From the NCBI GenBank assembly GCA_964614535.1, contig CAZTOZ010000071.1, positions 1-64,000 of the forward strand: a DNA stretch of 64,000 nt, given 5' to 3'. A program made the position numbers and the translations under genes. The stretch is from JALSHZ01 sp964614535 (GTDB lineage Bacteria; Pseudomonadota; Gammaproteobacteria; UWMA-0217). Positions 1 to 7,670 of this stretch are shown piece by piece (within the stretch, counting starts at the first letter, position 1; every line of letters begins with the position of its first letter). A model generated the notes under the pieces. That model was not told where the DNA came from and did not search any database. It saw nothing but the letters and a program-made list of their open reading frames with translations.

Positions 1-582
1 ATGACCGAATTCGCCCTCATCCTCGTCAGCACGATCCTGGTCAACAACTTCGTTCTGGTGAAGTTTCTCGGCCTCTGCCCGTTCATGGGGGTGTCGAGCA
101 AGCTGGAGACGGCAATGGGGATGGGGCTGGCCACGACGTTCGTGCTGACGCTCTCGTCGGCCAGCAGCGAGCTGGTCAATACCTGGCTGCTGGAGCCACT
201 GGGCATCGAGTATCTGCGCACGATCACCTTCATTCTCATCATCGCCGCCATCGTCGGTTTCACCGAGATGGTGGTGCACAAGACCAGTCCGCTGCTCTAC
301 AAGGTGCTGGGGATCTATCTGCCGCTGATCACCACCAACTGCGCGGTGCTGGGGGTGGCGCTGCTGAACGTCTCGGAATCCCACGGTTTTCTCGGCTCGC
401 TGCTCTATGGCTTTGGTGCATCGCTGGGTTTCACGCTGGTGCTGGTGCTGTTTGCGGCGATGCGGGAGCGGATCCAAGCCGCCGATGTGCCGGCGCCGTT
501 TCGCGGGGGGTCGATCGCGCTGATCACGGCCGGGCTGATGTCGCTGGCGTTCATGGGTTTCACCGGGTTGATCGCGGGCTGA
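1..582 (+). CDS. rsxA: Rnf/Rsx complex subunit A
   Basis: Integral membrane subunit of the Rnf/Rsx ion-translocating ferredoxin:NAD oxidoreductase, called Rsx in E. coli where it also keeps SoxR reduced. The 193-aa protein is a string of about six hydrophobic helices. It keeps the two family cysteines, in GLCPF (C27) and TTNCAVLG (C115). In the related RnfA/E and NqrD/E pairs these cysteines hold an intramembrane iron-sulfur cluster. The length matches E. coli RsxA. The ATG is the first base of the window, so promoter and RBS are not visible. The stop overlaps the rnfB ATG by one base, indicating translational coupling at the head of a six-gene operon followed by nth. Confidence 0.97.
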   Translation: MTEFALILVSTILVNNFVLVKFLGLCPFMGVSSKLETAMGMGLATTFVLTLSSASSELVNTWLLEPLGIEYLRTITFILIIAAIVGFTEMVVHKTSPLLYKVLGIYLPLITTNCAVLGVALLNVSESHGFLGSLLYGFGASLGFTLVLVLFAAMRERIQAADVPAPFRGGSIALITAGLMSLAFMGFTGLIAG

Positions 583-1142
583 TGCTGGTCGCCATCGTCA
601 GCATCACCCTGCTCGCGGCGGCGCTTGGCCTGCTGCTGGGGTATGCGTCGATCCGCTTCCGGGTGGAGGGCGATCCGATCGTCGATCAGATCGACGCGCT
701 GCTGCCGCAGACCCAGTGCGGGCAGTGCGGCTTTCCCGGCTGCCGCCCCTATGCCGAGGCGATCGCCAGCGGGGAGGCGGAGATCAACCGCTGTCCGCCG
801 GGGGGCGAGGCGACGATCCGGGCGTTGGCCGATCTGCTGGGGCGGGAGCCGGTTCCGCTGGACGAGGCGCGTGGCACCACGCCGGAGGAGCCGCTGGTGG
901 CGTTCATCGACGAGAAGTATTGCATCGGCTGCACGCTCTGCATCCAGGCCTGCCCGGTGGATGCGATCATCGGCGCCGCCAAGCAGATGCACACGGTGAT
1001 CCGCGACGACTGCACCGGCTGCAATCTCTGCCCGCCGGCCTGTCCGGTGGACTGCATCGACATGGTGCCGCTGCCCAGGACGCTGGACGACTGGGTCTGG
1101 GACGAGCCGGAAGCGCCACTGCTGCCGGAGCCGCCGGTATGA
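582..1142 (+). CDS. rsxB: Rnf/Rsx complex subunit B, ferredoxin-like
   Basis: Iron-sulfur electron-transfer subunit of the Rnf complex, 186 aa. An N-terminal hydrophobic anchor (about residues 2-22) is followed by the [4Fe-4S] motif CGQCGFPGC (C46, C49, C54, with C71 downstream). Two classical ferredoxin motifs follow: CIGCTLCIQACP (C114-C124) and CTGCNLCPPACP (C144-C154). All cluster cysteines are present, so the subunit should be functional. It starts one base inside rnfA, and its stop overlaps the rnfC ATG (ATGA), consistent with strict co-translation. The size is typical of the short gammaproteobacterial RnfB. Confidence 0.97.
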   Translation: MLVAIVSITLLAAALGLLLGYASIRFRVEGDPIVDQIDALLPQTQCGQCGFPGCRPYAEAIASGEAEINRCPPGGEATIRALADLLGREPVPLDEARGTTPEEPLVAFIDEKYCIGCTLCIQACPVDAIIGAAKQMHTVIRDDCTGCNLCPPACPVDCIDMVPLPRTLDDWVWDEPEAPLLPEPPV

Positions 1143-2716
1143 GGCTGGGGCGTTTCCACGGCGGCCTGCATCTGGACGACCACAAGGCCGAGTCCACCGG
1201 CGAGCCGATCCGGACGCTGCCACCGGGCAGGCTCTTCGTGCTGCCGCTGCATCAGCACATCGGCCACGATGCCGAACCGCTGGTGCGCGTCGGCGACCAC
1301 GTCGGCAAGGGTCGGCCGGTGGCCCAGCCCCACGGCGACATCAGCGCCGCGATCCATGCACCGACGTCGGGGACGGTGGTGGCCATCGAGGATCGCCCCG
1401 TGCCCCACCCTTCCGGTCTGCCGGCACGCTGTATCGTCATCGAGGCCGATGGCGACGATCGCTGGGCCGACGGTCTGCCGGCGCCGGTGGCCGACGCCTC
1501 CGCGCTGTCGGCCCCCGAGCTGCTGGCACTGATCCGCGATGCCGGTATCGTCGGGCTCGGCGGCGCAGCCTTCCCGACGGCGGCCAAGCTGCGCACCGAC
1601 AAGAACTCCATCGACACACTGGTGGTCAATGGCGCCGAGTGCGAGCCGTGGATCAGTTGCGACGACATGCTGATGCGCGAGCAGGCGGACGGCATCGTCT
1701 CCGGCATCGGCGTGGTGCAGCGGCTGCTGCAGCCGCGGCAGACGCTGATCGGCATCGAGGACAACAAGCCCCAGGCCATCGATGCCATGCGCCGCGCGGT
1801 GGCGCTGGCGGGTCTCGACGACACCGAGGTGGTGGTGATTCCAACGCTCTACCCGTCGGGCGGCGAGCGGCAGTTGATCAAGATCCTCACCGACAAGGAG
1901 GTGCCCAGCGGCGGGTTGCCGTTGCAGATCGGCATCGTCTGCCAGAACGTCGGCACACTGTTCGCCATCCACGAGGCCGTGGTCGAAGGCAAACCGCTGA
2001 TCGAGCGGATCGTCACCGTCACCGGCGACGGCGTGCGCCAGCCGCGCAATCTGCGCGTGCGCATCGGCACACCGGTCAGCGAGGTGGTGGCGGCGGCCGG
2101 CGGCTATGCGCCCGGTGTCGCCGAGCTGCTGGTGGGGGGGCCGATGATGGGCATTGCCCTGGCCAGCGACGAGCCTCCCATCGTCAAGGCCAGCAACTGT
2201 ATTCTGGCCTCGACACCGGCCATGCTGCGCCGTCACGACGCCCGCCCCTGCATTCGCTGTGGCGAGTGCGTCAGCGTCTGTCCGGCACGGCTGCTGCCGC
2301 AGCAGCTCTACTGGTATGCCCGCGCGCGGGACTACGACAAGGCGGAGGACTACCATCTGTTCGACTGCATCGAATGCGGCTGTTGCGACCATGTCTGCCC
2401 CAGCCACATCCCGTTGGTGCAGTATTACCGCCACGCCAAGGGGGAGATCCGCCAGCTGCGCCACGAGAAGGAGAAGGCCGACCGCGCCCGCATCCGCCAC
2501 CAGTTGCGCGAGGAGCGGCTGGCGCGCGAGAAGGCCGAACGGGCCGCCAAGCTGGCGGCGAAAAAGGCGGCGCTGGAGAAGAAGAAGGCCGCCAAAGCCG
2601 GCGGCGACGATCCGAAGAAGGCTGCGATCCAGGCGGCTCTCGAACGTGCCAAGGCGCGCAAGGCCGAACTGGCGAAACAGCGATCCACCACCGGGGAGAA
2701 GAACGAGACACCGTGA
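1139..2716 (+). CDS. rsxC: Rnf/Rsx complex subunit C
   Basis: Peripheral NADH/FMN- and Fe-S-containing subunit of Rnf. I place the start at the ATG overlapping the rnfB stop (protein begins MRLGRFHGG), giving 525 aa. The glycine-rich motif GLGGAAFPT (residues 139-147) is the NADH/FMN site. Two 4Fe-4S motifs, CIRCGECVSVCP and CIECGCCDHVCP, lie near residues 371 and 410. The C-terminal roughly 85 residues are a Lys/Ala/Glu/Arg-rich, probably helical tail. It is much shorter than the repeat-rich tail of E. coli RsxC. The stop overlaps the GTG of rnfD. Confidence 0.96.
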   Translation: MRLGRFHGGLHLDDHKAESTGEPIRTLPPGRLFVLPLHQHIGHDAEPLVRVGDHVGKGRPVAQPHGDISAAIHAPTSGTVVAIEDRPVPHPSGLPARCIVIEADGDDRWADGLPAPVADASALSAPELLALIRDAGIVGLGGAAFPTAAKLRTDKNSIDTLVVNGAECEPWISCDDMLMREQADGIVSGIGVVQRLLQPRQTLIGIEDNKPQAIDAMRRAVALAGLDDTEVVVIPTLYPSGGERQLIKILTDKEVPSGGLPLQIGIVCQNVGTLFAIHEAVVEGKPLIERIVTVTGDGVRQPRNLRVRIGTPVSEVVAAAGGYAPGVAELLVGGPMMGIALASDEPPIVKASNCILASTPAMLRRHDARPCIRCGECVSVCPARLLPQQLYWYARARDYDKAEDYHLFDCIECGCCDHVCPSHIPLVQYYRHAKGEIRQLRHEKEKADRARIRHQLREERLAREKAERAAKLAAKKAALEKKKAAKAGGDDPKKAAIQAALERAKARKAELAKQRSTTGEKNETP

Positions 2717-3744
2717 GATTCCAGACCGACAGTTCACCCCATCTCGCCCCCGTCAACGACGTCGGCCGGGTCATGCGTCAGGTGCTGCTGGCGCTGCTGC
2801 CGGGCATTGCCGTGGCCGTCGGCTATTTCGGCTGGGGGCTGCTGGTCAATCTGTGGCTGGCGACGCTGCTGGCGGTGGCCTTCGAGGCGGCGGTGCTGGC
2901 GCTGCGCAAGCGGCCGATCCGCCCGGTCATCGGCGACTGGAGCGCGGTGGTGACGGCCTGGCTGCTGGTGCTGGCGCTGCCGCCGCTGGCGCCGTGGTGG
3001 CTGGTCACCATCGGCGTGTTCTTCGCCATCGTCGTCGCCAAGCAGCTCTACGGCGGGTTGGGCTTCAACCCGTTCAATCCGGCGATGGTGGGCTATGTGG
3101 TGCTGCTGATCGCCTTTCCGGCCGCGATGACGAGCTGGCTCGCGCCGGCGACCATCGCCGAGGTGCAACTGGGCCTGGCCGAGACGCTGCGGGTGGTCTT
3201 TCTCGGCGAGTTCCCGCCGGGCCTGGGCTGGGACGCGGTCACCGCCGCCACGCCACTGGACGCGGTGCGCAGCGGGCTGCGCCAGGGGCAGACGATCAGC
3301 CAGATCCACGAGACACTCACCTTCGGCCTGCTGGCCGGCGAGGGGTGGGAGTGGATCTCGCTGGCTTTCGGCGCCGGCGGGCTGTGGCTGCTCTATCGGG
3401 GCGTCATCGGCTGGCAGGTGCCGGTCGCGCTGCTGGCGACGCTGGCGCTGCTGGCGACGGTGTTCTCGCTCTACGACCCGGAATACTACAGCTCGCCGCT
3501 CTACCATCTGCTCGGCGGCGGAGCGATGCTGGGCGCCTTCTTCATCGCCACCGACCCGGTCTCCGGCAGCACCACGCCGACCGGCCGGCTGATCTTCGGC
3601 ATCGGCGTCGGCGGGCTCACCTTCGTGATTCGTAGCTGGGGCGGCTACCCCGACGCCATCGCCTTTGCGGTGCTGCTGATGAACATGGCGGCGCCGACGA
3701 TCGACGAATACACCCGCCCGCGCGTCTATGGAGAGCCGAAATGA
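2713..3744 (+). CDS. rsxD: Rnf/Rsx complex subunit D
   Basis: Membrane flavoprotein subunit of Rnf, related to NqrB. The best start is the GTG at 2713, which overlaps the rnfC stop (GTGA) and gives 343 aa beginning (V)RFQTDSSPHLAP, the usual N-terminus. The protein has about nine or ten hydrophobic segments. Near residues 282-291 it carries DPVSGSTTPTG, the conserved site where a threonine carries covalent FMN. The stop overlaps the rnfG ATG. Longer in-frame readings upstream lie antiparallel or parallel to rnfC and were not used. Confidence 0.95.
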   Translation: MRFQTDSSPHLAPVNDVGRVMRQVLLALLPGIAVAVGYFGWGLLVNLWLATLLAVAFEAAVLALRKRPIRPVIGDWSAVVTAWLLVLALPPLAPWWLVTIGVFFAIVVAKQLYGGLGFNPFNPAMVGYVVLLIAFPAAMTSWLAPATIAEVQLGLAETLRVVFLGEFPPGLGWDAVTAATPLDAVRSGLRQGQTISQIHETLTFGLLAGEGWEWISLAFGAGGLWLLYRGVIGWQVPVALLATLALLATVFSLYDPEYYSSPLYHLLGGGAMLGAFFIATDPVSGSTTPTGRLIFGIGVGGLTFVIRSWGGYPDAIAFAVLLMNMAAPTIDEYTRPRVYGEPK

Positions 3745-4361
3745 ACATGACCCGCCAGGTGTTGCGCACGGCGCTGATTCTCGGCGCTTTCGGCCTGGCC
3801 GGCGCCGGGCTGGTGGCGGGCGTGGAGTGGCTGACCCGGGACGCGCGAGAGGCGAGCGTGGTGGCGGCGCGGCTGAAGAATCTGCACGTGGTCATACCAC
3901 CCCAAATTCACGACAACGATATTCTGGCCGATACGATCGTCCTCTCCGATCCGGCGTTCTCGCCGAAGTATCCCACCATCGTCTATCGCGCCCGGAAAAA
4001 CGGCGAACCGGTGGCCGCCGCGTTCGAGACCACGGCGCCGGAGGGGTACGCCGGGCCGATCCGGCTGTTGATCGGCATCGACATCGACGGCCGGCTGATC
4101 GGCGTGCGCGTGCTGGAACACCGCGAGACGCCGGGCCTTGGCGACGGCATCGAGGTAGAGCGCAGCGACTGGATCCTCGGCTTCGCCGGCCGCGCCATCG
4201 GCGATCCACCACTGGAACGCTGGGCGGTGAAGAAGGATGGCGGCATCTTCGATCAGTTCACCGGCGCGACGATCACGCCGCGGCTGGTCGTCAACACGGT
4301 GCGCAAGACCCTGCTATATTTCAACGCCAACAAGACACGGATCTTCTCCGAGGAGCCCTGA
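3741..4361 (+). CDS. rsxG: Rnf/Rsx complex subunit G
   Basis: Periplasm-facing FMN-binding subunit of Rnf, 206 aa. One N-terminal membrane helix (about residues 5-28) is followed by an FMN-binding domain. The flavinylation motif FTGATITPRLV lies at about residues 173-183, where the second threonine of the S/TGATxT box normally carries covalent FMN. Immediately upstream, GLGDGIEVERSDWILGF is the typical RnfG lead-in. The ATG overlaps the rnfD stop (ATGA). The gap to rnfE is a single base, consistent with co-translation. Confidence 0.95.
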   Translation: MNMTRQVLRTALILGAFGLAGAGLVAGVEWLTRDAREASVVAARLKNLHVVIPPQIHDNDILADTIVLSDPAFSPKYPTIVYRARKNGEPVAAAFETTAPEGYAGPIRLLIGIDIDGRLIGVRVLEHRETPGLGDGIEVERSDWILGFAGRAIGDPPLERWAVKKDGGIFDQFTGATITPRLVVNTVRKTLLYFNANKTRIFSEEP

Positions 4362-4362
4362 C

Positions 4363-5064
4363 ATGGCCGACACCACGCTGAAGCGCCTCGCCATCGATGG
4401 CCTGTGGAAGAACAATCCCGGCCTGGTGCAACTGCTGGGGCTGTGCCCGCTGCTGGCCGTCACCGCCACCACCGTGAACGGGCTGGGGCTGGGCATCGCC
4501 ACGACGCTGACGCTGATCGTCAGCAATACCATCGTCTCGCTGATTCGCAACGTCGTCACCTCGGCCATCCGCATCCCGGTCTACGTGCTGGTGATCGCCT
4601 CCACCGTCACCGCCATCGAGCTGATTCTGAGCGCCTGGTTCTACGACCTCTACAAGACACTCGGAATCTTCATTCCGCTGATCGTCACCAACTGCGCCAT
4701 CATCGGTCGCGCCGAGGCCTTCGCCTCGAAAAACCGCCTGCCGATGGCCTTCGCGGACGGCCTGTTCATGGGCATCGGCTTCACCGCGGTGCTGGTGGTG
4801 CTGGGTACGCTGCGCGAGGTGCTGGGGCGAGGCACGATTCTCTCCGGCGCCCACATGCTGTTCGGCGACATGGCCCGCGACTGGCAGATCACGCTGTCGG
4901 CCGACTACGACGGTTTTCTGCTGGCAATCCTGCCACCGGGTGCCTTTCTCGGGCTGGGGCTGCTACTGGCCATCAAGAACCTCATCGACAAACGGCTGGA
5001 ACGGCGCGCGGCCTCCACCCCGACCGAATTTCCGTTGACGTTCCATCCGGCGGCACAGAAATAG
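4363..5064 (+). CDS. rsxE: Rnf/Rsx complex subunit E
   Basis: Second of the two homologous RnfA/RnfE membrane subunits, forming the core of the ion-translocation path. The start is the ATG at 4363 (MADTTLKRL), one base after rnfG, giving 233 aa. A longer in-frame reading begins inside rnfG and lacks family support. It has six predicted helices and the two cluster cysteines, in LLGLCPL (C28) and IVTNCAIIG (C111). It is the last rnf gene. A 40-base gap leads to nth, and no terminator is visible, so nth is probably co-transcribed as in E. coli. Confidence 0.96.
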   Translation: MADTTLKRLAIDGLWKNNPGLVQLLGLCPLLAVTATTVNGLGLGIATTLTLIVSNTIVSLIRNVVTSAIRIPVYVLVIASTVTAIELILSAWFYDLYKTLGIFIPLIVTNCAIIGRAEAFASKNRLPMAFADGLFMGIGFTAVLVVLGTLREVLGRGTILSGAHMLFGDMARDWQITLSADYDGFLLAILPPGAFLGLGLLLAIKNLIDKRLERRAASTPTEFPLTFHPAAQK

Positions 5065-5104
5065 CCGTCATCACCCTGCCCCGCAACCATCGAAGAACGC
5101 ACCG

Positions 5105-5776
5105 ATGAATCGCCAGAAACGCCACGAAATCTTCCGCCGGCTACGCGAGGCGAACCCGCATCCCACGACTGAACTCAACTACCGCAATCCGTTCGAGCTG
5201 CTGATCGCCGTCATTCTCTCCGCCCAGGCCACCGACAAGGGCGTCAACAAGGCGACGGAGAAACTGTTTGCCGTGGCCGACACCCCGGAAAAGATGCTGG
5301 CGCTCGGCGAACAGGGGGTGAAGGATTACATCAAGACCATCGGCCTGTTCAACACCAAGGCCAAAAACATCGTCGCCACCAGCCGCCTGCTGGTGGAGAA
5401 TTTCGGCAGCCGGGTGCCGGAGGATCGCAAGGCGCTGGAGTCGCTGCCCGGCGTCGGCCGCAAAACGGCCAACGTGGTGCTCAACACCGCTTTCGGCCAT
5501 CCGACGATGGCGGTGGACACCCATATTTTTCGTGTCGCCAACCGCACCGGCATCGCACCGGGAAAAACCCCGCTGGAAGTGGAGAAAAAACTGCTGAAAT
5601 TCGTTCCCGACGAATTTCTCAAGGATGCCCACCACTGGCTGATCCTGCATGGACGCTACGTCTGCACGGCGCGCAAGCCCAAATGCGACCAGTGCATCAT
5701 CTGCGATCTGTGCGAATACCGGAAAAAGCCGGCGCCCTGCCCCGAAGAGACGGCCGACGAAAAGGATCCCCGCTGA
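5105..5776 (+). CDS. nth: Endonuclease III, DNA glycosylase/AP lyase
   Basis: Base-excision-repair enzyme that removes oxidised pyrimidines and cleaves the abasic site. At 223 aa it carries the helix-hairpin-helix LPGVGRKTANVV with catalytic Lys120, and AVDTHIFRV with catalytic Asp138. Both sit at the same numbers as in the E. coli enzyme. The C-terminal [4Fe-4S] loop is intact with spacing C-X6-C-X2-C-X5-C (C187, C194, C197, C203). It follows rsxE, the classical gammaproteobacterial arrangement. Its stop is one base before the DUF1841 start. Confidence 0.97.
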   Translation: MNRQKRHEIFRRLREANPHPTTELNYRNPFELLIAVILSAQATDKGVNKATEKLFAVADTPEKMLALGEQGVKDYIKTIGLFNTKAKNIVATSRLLVENFGSRVPEDRKALESLPGVGRKTANVVLNTAFGHPTMAVDTHIFRVANRTGIAPGKTPLEVEKKLLKFVPDEFLKDAHHWLILHGRYVCTARKPKCDQCIICDLCEYRKKPAPCPEETADEKDPR

Positions 5777-5777
5777 T

Positions 5778-6197
5778 ATGTTTCAAGACCGCGACCAAAT
5801 GCGGATGTTCTACAGCCAGGTACTGCTCAAGCACGACCGGCGGCAACCGCTGGAGCCGATGGAACAGATGCTGCTGGAGGTGATTCTGCTGCACCCCGAA
5901 TATCACGAAATGCTGCGCGATCCAGAACAAGCGGCCACCAGGGAATACGCCGTGGCCGACGGCCAAACCAATCCGTTCCTGCACATGGGGATGCACATCG
6001 CCATTCGTGAGCAGGTGAGCATCGACCGCCCGGCTGGGATCACCCCACTCTATCGCCGACTGGTCGCGCGCCTCGGTGAATCGGAAGCGGAACACCGGAT
6101 GATGACGTGTCTCGGCAGCATGCTATGGACCGCACAACGGGAAAATGTCCCGCCGGATGAGCAGGCCTATCTGGCCTGTCTCCATAAACTGCTGTAG
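5778..6197 (+). CDS. DUF1841 family protein
   Basis: Small cytoplasmic protein of unknown function, 139 aa. It begins MFQDRDQMRMFYSQVLLKH at an ATG one base after the nth stop. Features I associate with DUF1841 are the aromatic start, the PLEPMEQMLLEVILLHPEYH core, the PFLHMGMHIAIREQ segment with clustered histidines, and a C-terminal segment around EHRMMTCLGSMLW. It has no signal peptide or membrane segment. It is probably the last gene of the rnf-nth transcription unit. A longer in-frame reading reaching into nth is not needed. Confidence 0.8.
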   Translation: MFQDRDQMRMFYSQVLLKHDRRQPLEPMEQMLLEVILLHPEYHEMLRDPEQAATREYAVADGQTNPFLHMGMHIAIREQVSIDRPAGITPLYRRLVARLGESEAEHRMMTCLGSMLWTAQRENVPPDEQAYLACLHKLL

Positions 6198-6227
6198 CCA
6201 CGCTGCATCCGCCACCCGCGGCGACAC

Positions 6228-6253
6228 GTAATCCGGATGGCTGGTACGGCGAC
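6228..6253 (+). promoter_or_regulatory. Candidate ECF-type promoter of hvfA
   Basis: GTAATC at 6228-6233 is followed after exactly 16 bases by CGAC at 6250-6253, about 75 bases before the hvfA ATG. This resembles the GTAACC-N16-CGAA/C arrangement recognised by ECF sigma factors of the SigF type, which control related MNIO metallophore operons in other bacteria. No good sigma-70 promoter is visible in the gap. No ECF sigma gene lies in the window, so this is inference from two short boxes. Confidence 0.3.
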
Positions 6254-6280
6254 GAACCGACTGCCAACCCTTGGTTCGTC
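6251..6280 (+). promoter_or_regulatory. Inverted repeat upstream of hvfA
   Basis: GACGAACC (6251-6258) and its exact complement GGTTCGTC (6273-6280) form an 8-bp dyad with a 14-base spacer. It lies just downstream of the candidate ECF-type promoter and 46 bases before the hvfA ATG. It could be an operator or a 5' UTR stem protecting an abundant precursor mRNA. Confidence 0.4.
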
Positions 6281-6326
6281 CAACATGACGGACAACCGAT
6301 TCATCCCCTTACAGAGAGCACCCCCA

Positions 6327-6701
6327 ATGAAACACAAATCGACCAAACCCTCCCTGTCACTGGCGCTGGGCATGACGCTGGCATCCTCGACTGCCATGAT
6401 GGCCAACGCCAATGCCGACACCAATCCATTCGCCATGACCGAGCTTTCCGCCGGCTACCAGGTGGCGATGGAGGGCAAGTGTGGCGGCAACATGCAGAAA
6501 GACGCTGCCACGGCCGAAGGCAAATGTGGCGGCAACATGAAGAAGGACGCCTCCGAAGGCAAGTGCGGCGGCAACATGAAAAAGAACGCCTCCGAGGGCA
6601 AGTGCGGTGGCAACATGAAGAAGGATGCCTCCGAGGGCAAGTGCGGCGGCAACATGGGCGGCAAGTCGTCGATGGAAGGCAAGTGCGGCAGCAATAAATA
6701 G
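6327..6701 (+). CDS. hvfA: HvfA-type RiPP metallophore precursor with six EGKCG motifs
   Basis: Secreted precursor of a copper-binding ribosomal peptide, 124 aa. A Sec signal peptide covers roughly residues 1-30 (hydrophobic core LSLALGMTLASSTAMMA, likely cut after ANA). The conserved segment NPFAMTELSAGYQVA follows. Six EGKCG motifs come next, with cysteines at 52, 67, 80, 93, 106 and 120, five of them in the unit EGKCGGNM separated by KKDAS-type linkers. In HvfA proteins such cysteines are converted to oxazolone/thioamide pairs that bind Cu(I), by a DUF692 enzyme and its DUF2063 partner. Both are encoded directly downstream. The ATG has an AGAGAG-like RBS; the longer upstream reading would bury the signal peptide. 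Confidence 0.88.
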   Translation: MKHKSTKPSLSLALGMTLASSTAMMANANADTNPFAMTELSAGYQVAMEGKCGGNMQKDAATAEGKCGGNMKKDASEGKCGGNMKKNASEGKCGGNMKKDASEGKCGGNMGGKSSMEGKCGSNK

Positions 6702-6712
6702 TCCCCCCCCTT

Positions 6713-6731
6713 GGCGGGCGACGAGCCCGCC
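6713..6731 (+). other. Intercistronic hairpin between hvfA and hvfB
   Basis: GGCGGGC (6713-6719) pairs perfectly with GCCCGCC (6725-6731) around a 5-base loop, 11 bases after the hvfA stop. A run of eight C precedes it and no T-tract follows, so it is not a canonical terminator. A stem here would suit partial termination or stabilisation of the upstream mRNA, giving more precursor than enzyme. Confidence 0.5.
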
Positions 6732-6818
6732 GGCCGTTCCCAGCCCGACGACCAGGCCGGGGCGGCCACACCAACGCCATGCCATACGAGGCTGGTGCTG
6801 CAATCACACGGCGATCGA

Positions 6819-7670
6819 ATGAACACTTCCGGTTTTCCTGTTCACGGTGCGGGTCTGGGCCTGCGCCGTGAAATGTTCGACCAGCTCTCCGACCACGATC
6901 TCCAGTTCATCGATTTCATGGAGGTGGCGCCGGAAAACTGGATTGGCATCGGCGGACACTTCGGCAAGGCGTTTCGCCGCTTCACCGGGCGGCATCCGTT
7001 CGTCACCCACGGCTTGTCGTTGTCGATCGGCGGCCCGGCACCACTCGACGAGACGCTGGTGCGCGCCATCGGGCGGTTCATGGACGAGCACGGCATCCGC
7101 CTCTACAGCGAACATCTGAGCTACTGCTCCGACGGCGGCCACCTCTACGACCTGATGCCGATCCCCTTTACCCGGGAGGCCATCGGTTATGTGGCCGACC
7201 GGATCAAGCGGGTACAGGACATGCTGGGACAGCGCATCGCAATGGAGAACGTCTCCTACTACGCCGCCCCCGGGCAGGAGATGCCGGAAATCGATTTTCT
7301 CGATGCGGTGCTCGAGGCGGCGGACTGCGCTCTGCTGCTCGACGTCAACAACATCTATGTCAATGCGGTCAACCACGGCTACGATCCGGTGGCATTCCTG
7401 CGGCAGCTGCCGGGCGAGCGGATCGCCTACGCCCACATTGCCGGTCACTATCGGGAAGCGGAGGATCTGATCATCGATACCCACGGGGCCGACATCATCG
7501 ACCCGGTCTGGGCATTGCTCGACCAGGCCTATGCCCATTTCGGCGTATTTCCGACGCTGATCGAACGGGATTTCAATATTCCACCGGTGCCGCAACTGAT
7601 GGCCGAGATTCACCACCTACGGACGATCCAGCAACGCCATCACCAGCGGCAGCCAGCGGCTCATGGCTGA
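6819..7670 (+). CDS. hvfB: DUF692 / MNIO family multinuclear iron oxidase (HvfB)
   Basis: Non-heme multinuclear iron enzyme of the MbnB/HvfB family that modifies cysteines of the precursor peptide. The start is the ATG at 6819 (MNTSGFPVHGAGLGLRREM), giving 283 aa with the usual DUF692 TIM-barrel beginning. Conserved metal-site elements in order are FVTHGLSLSIG (H64), RLYSEHLSY (E98, H99), MENVSYY (E143, N144), LLLDVNNIYVN (D175), AYAHIAGHY (H206, H210), IDTHG (H222) and LIERDFNIP (E249). The gap to hvfA is 117 bases and contains a hairpin. The gene overlaps hvfC by 8 bases, so enzyme and partner are co-translated. Confidence 0.9.
   Translation: MNTSGFPVHGAGLGLRREMFDQLSDHDLQFIDFMEVAPENWIGIGGHFGKAFRRFTGRHPFVTHGLSLSIGGPAPLDETLVRAIGRFMDEHGIRLYSEHLSYCSDGGHLYDLMPIPFTREAIGYVADRIKRVQDMLGQRIAMENVSYYAAPGQEMPEIDFLDAVLEAADCALLLDVNNIYVNAVNHGYDPVAFLRQLPGERIAYAHIAGHYREAEDLIIDTHGADIIDPVWALLDQAYAHFGVFPTLIERDFNIPPVPQLMAEIHHLRTIQQRHHQRQPAAHG

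Noticed and set aside
6470..6690. Short tandem repeats in the small gene at 6.5 kb
   Set aside because: They encode the EGKCG units of the metallophore precursor rather than being a non-coding repeat.
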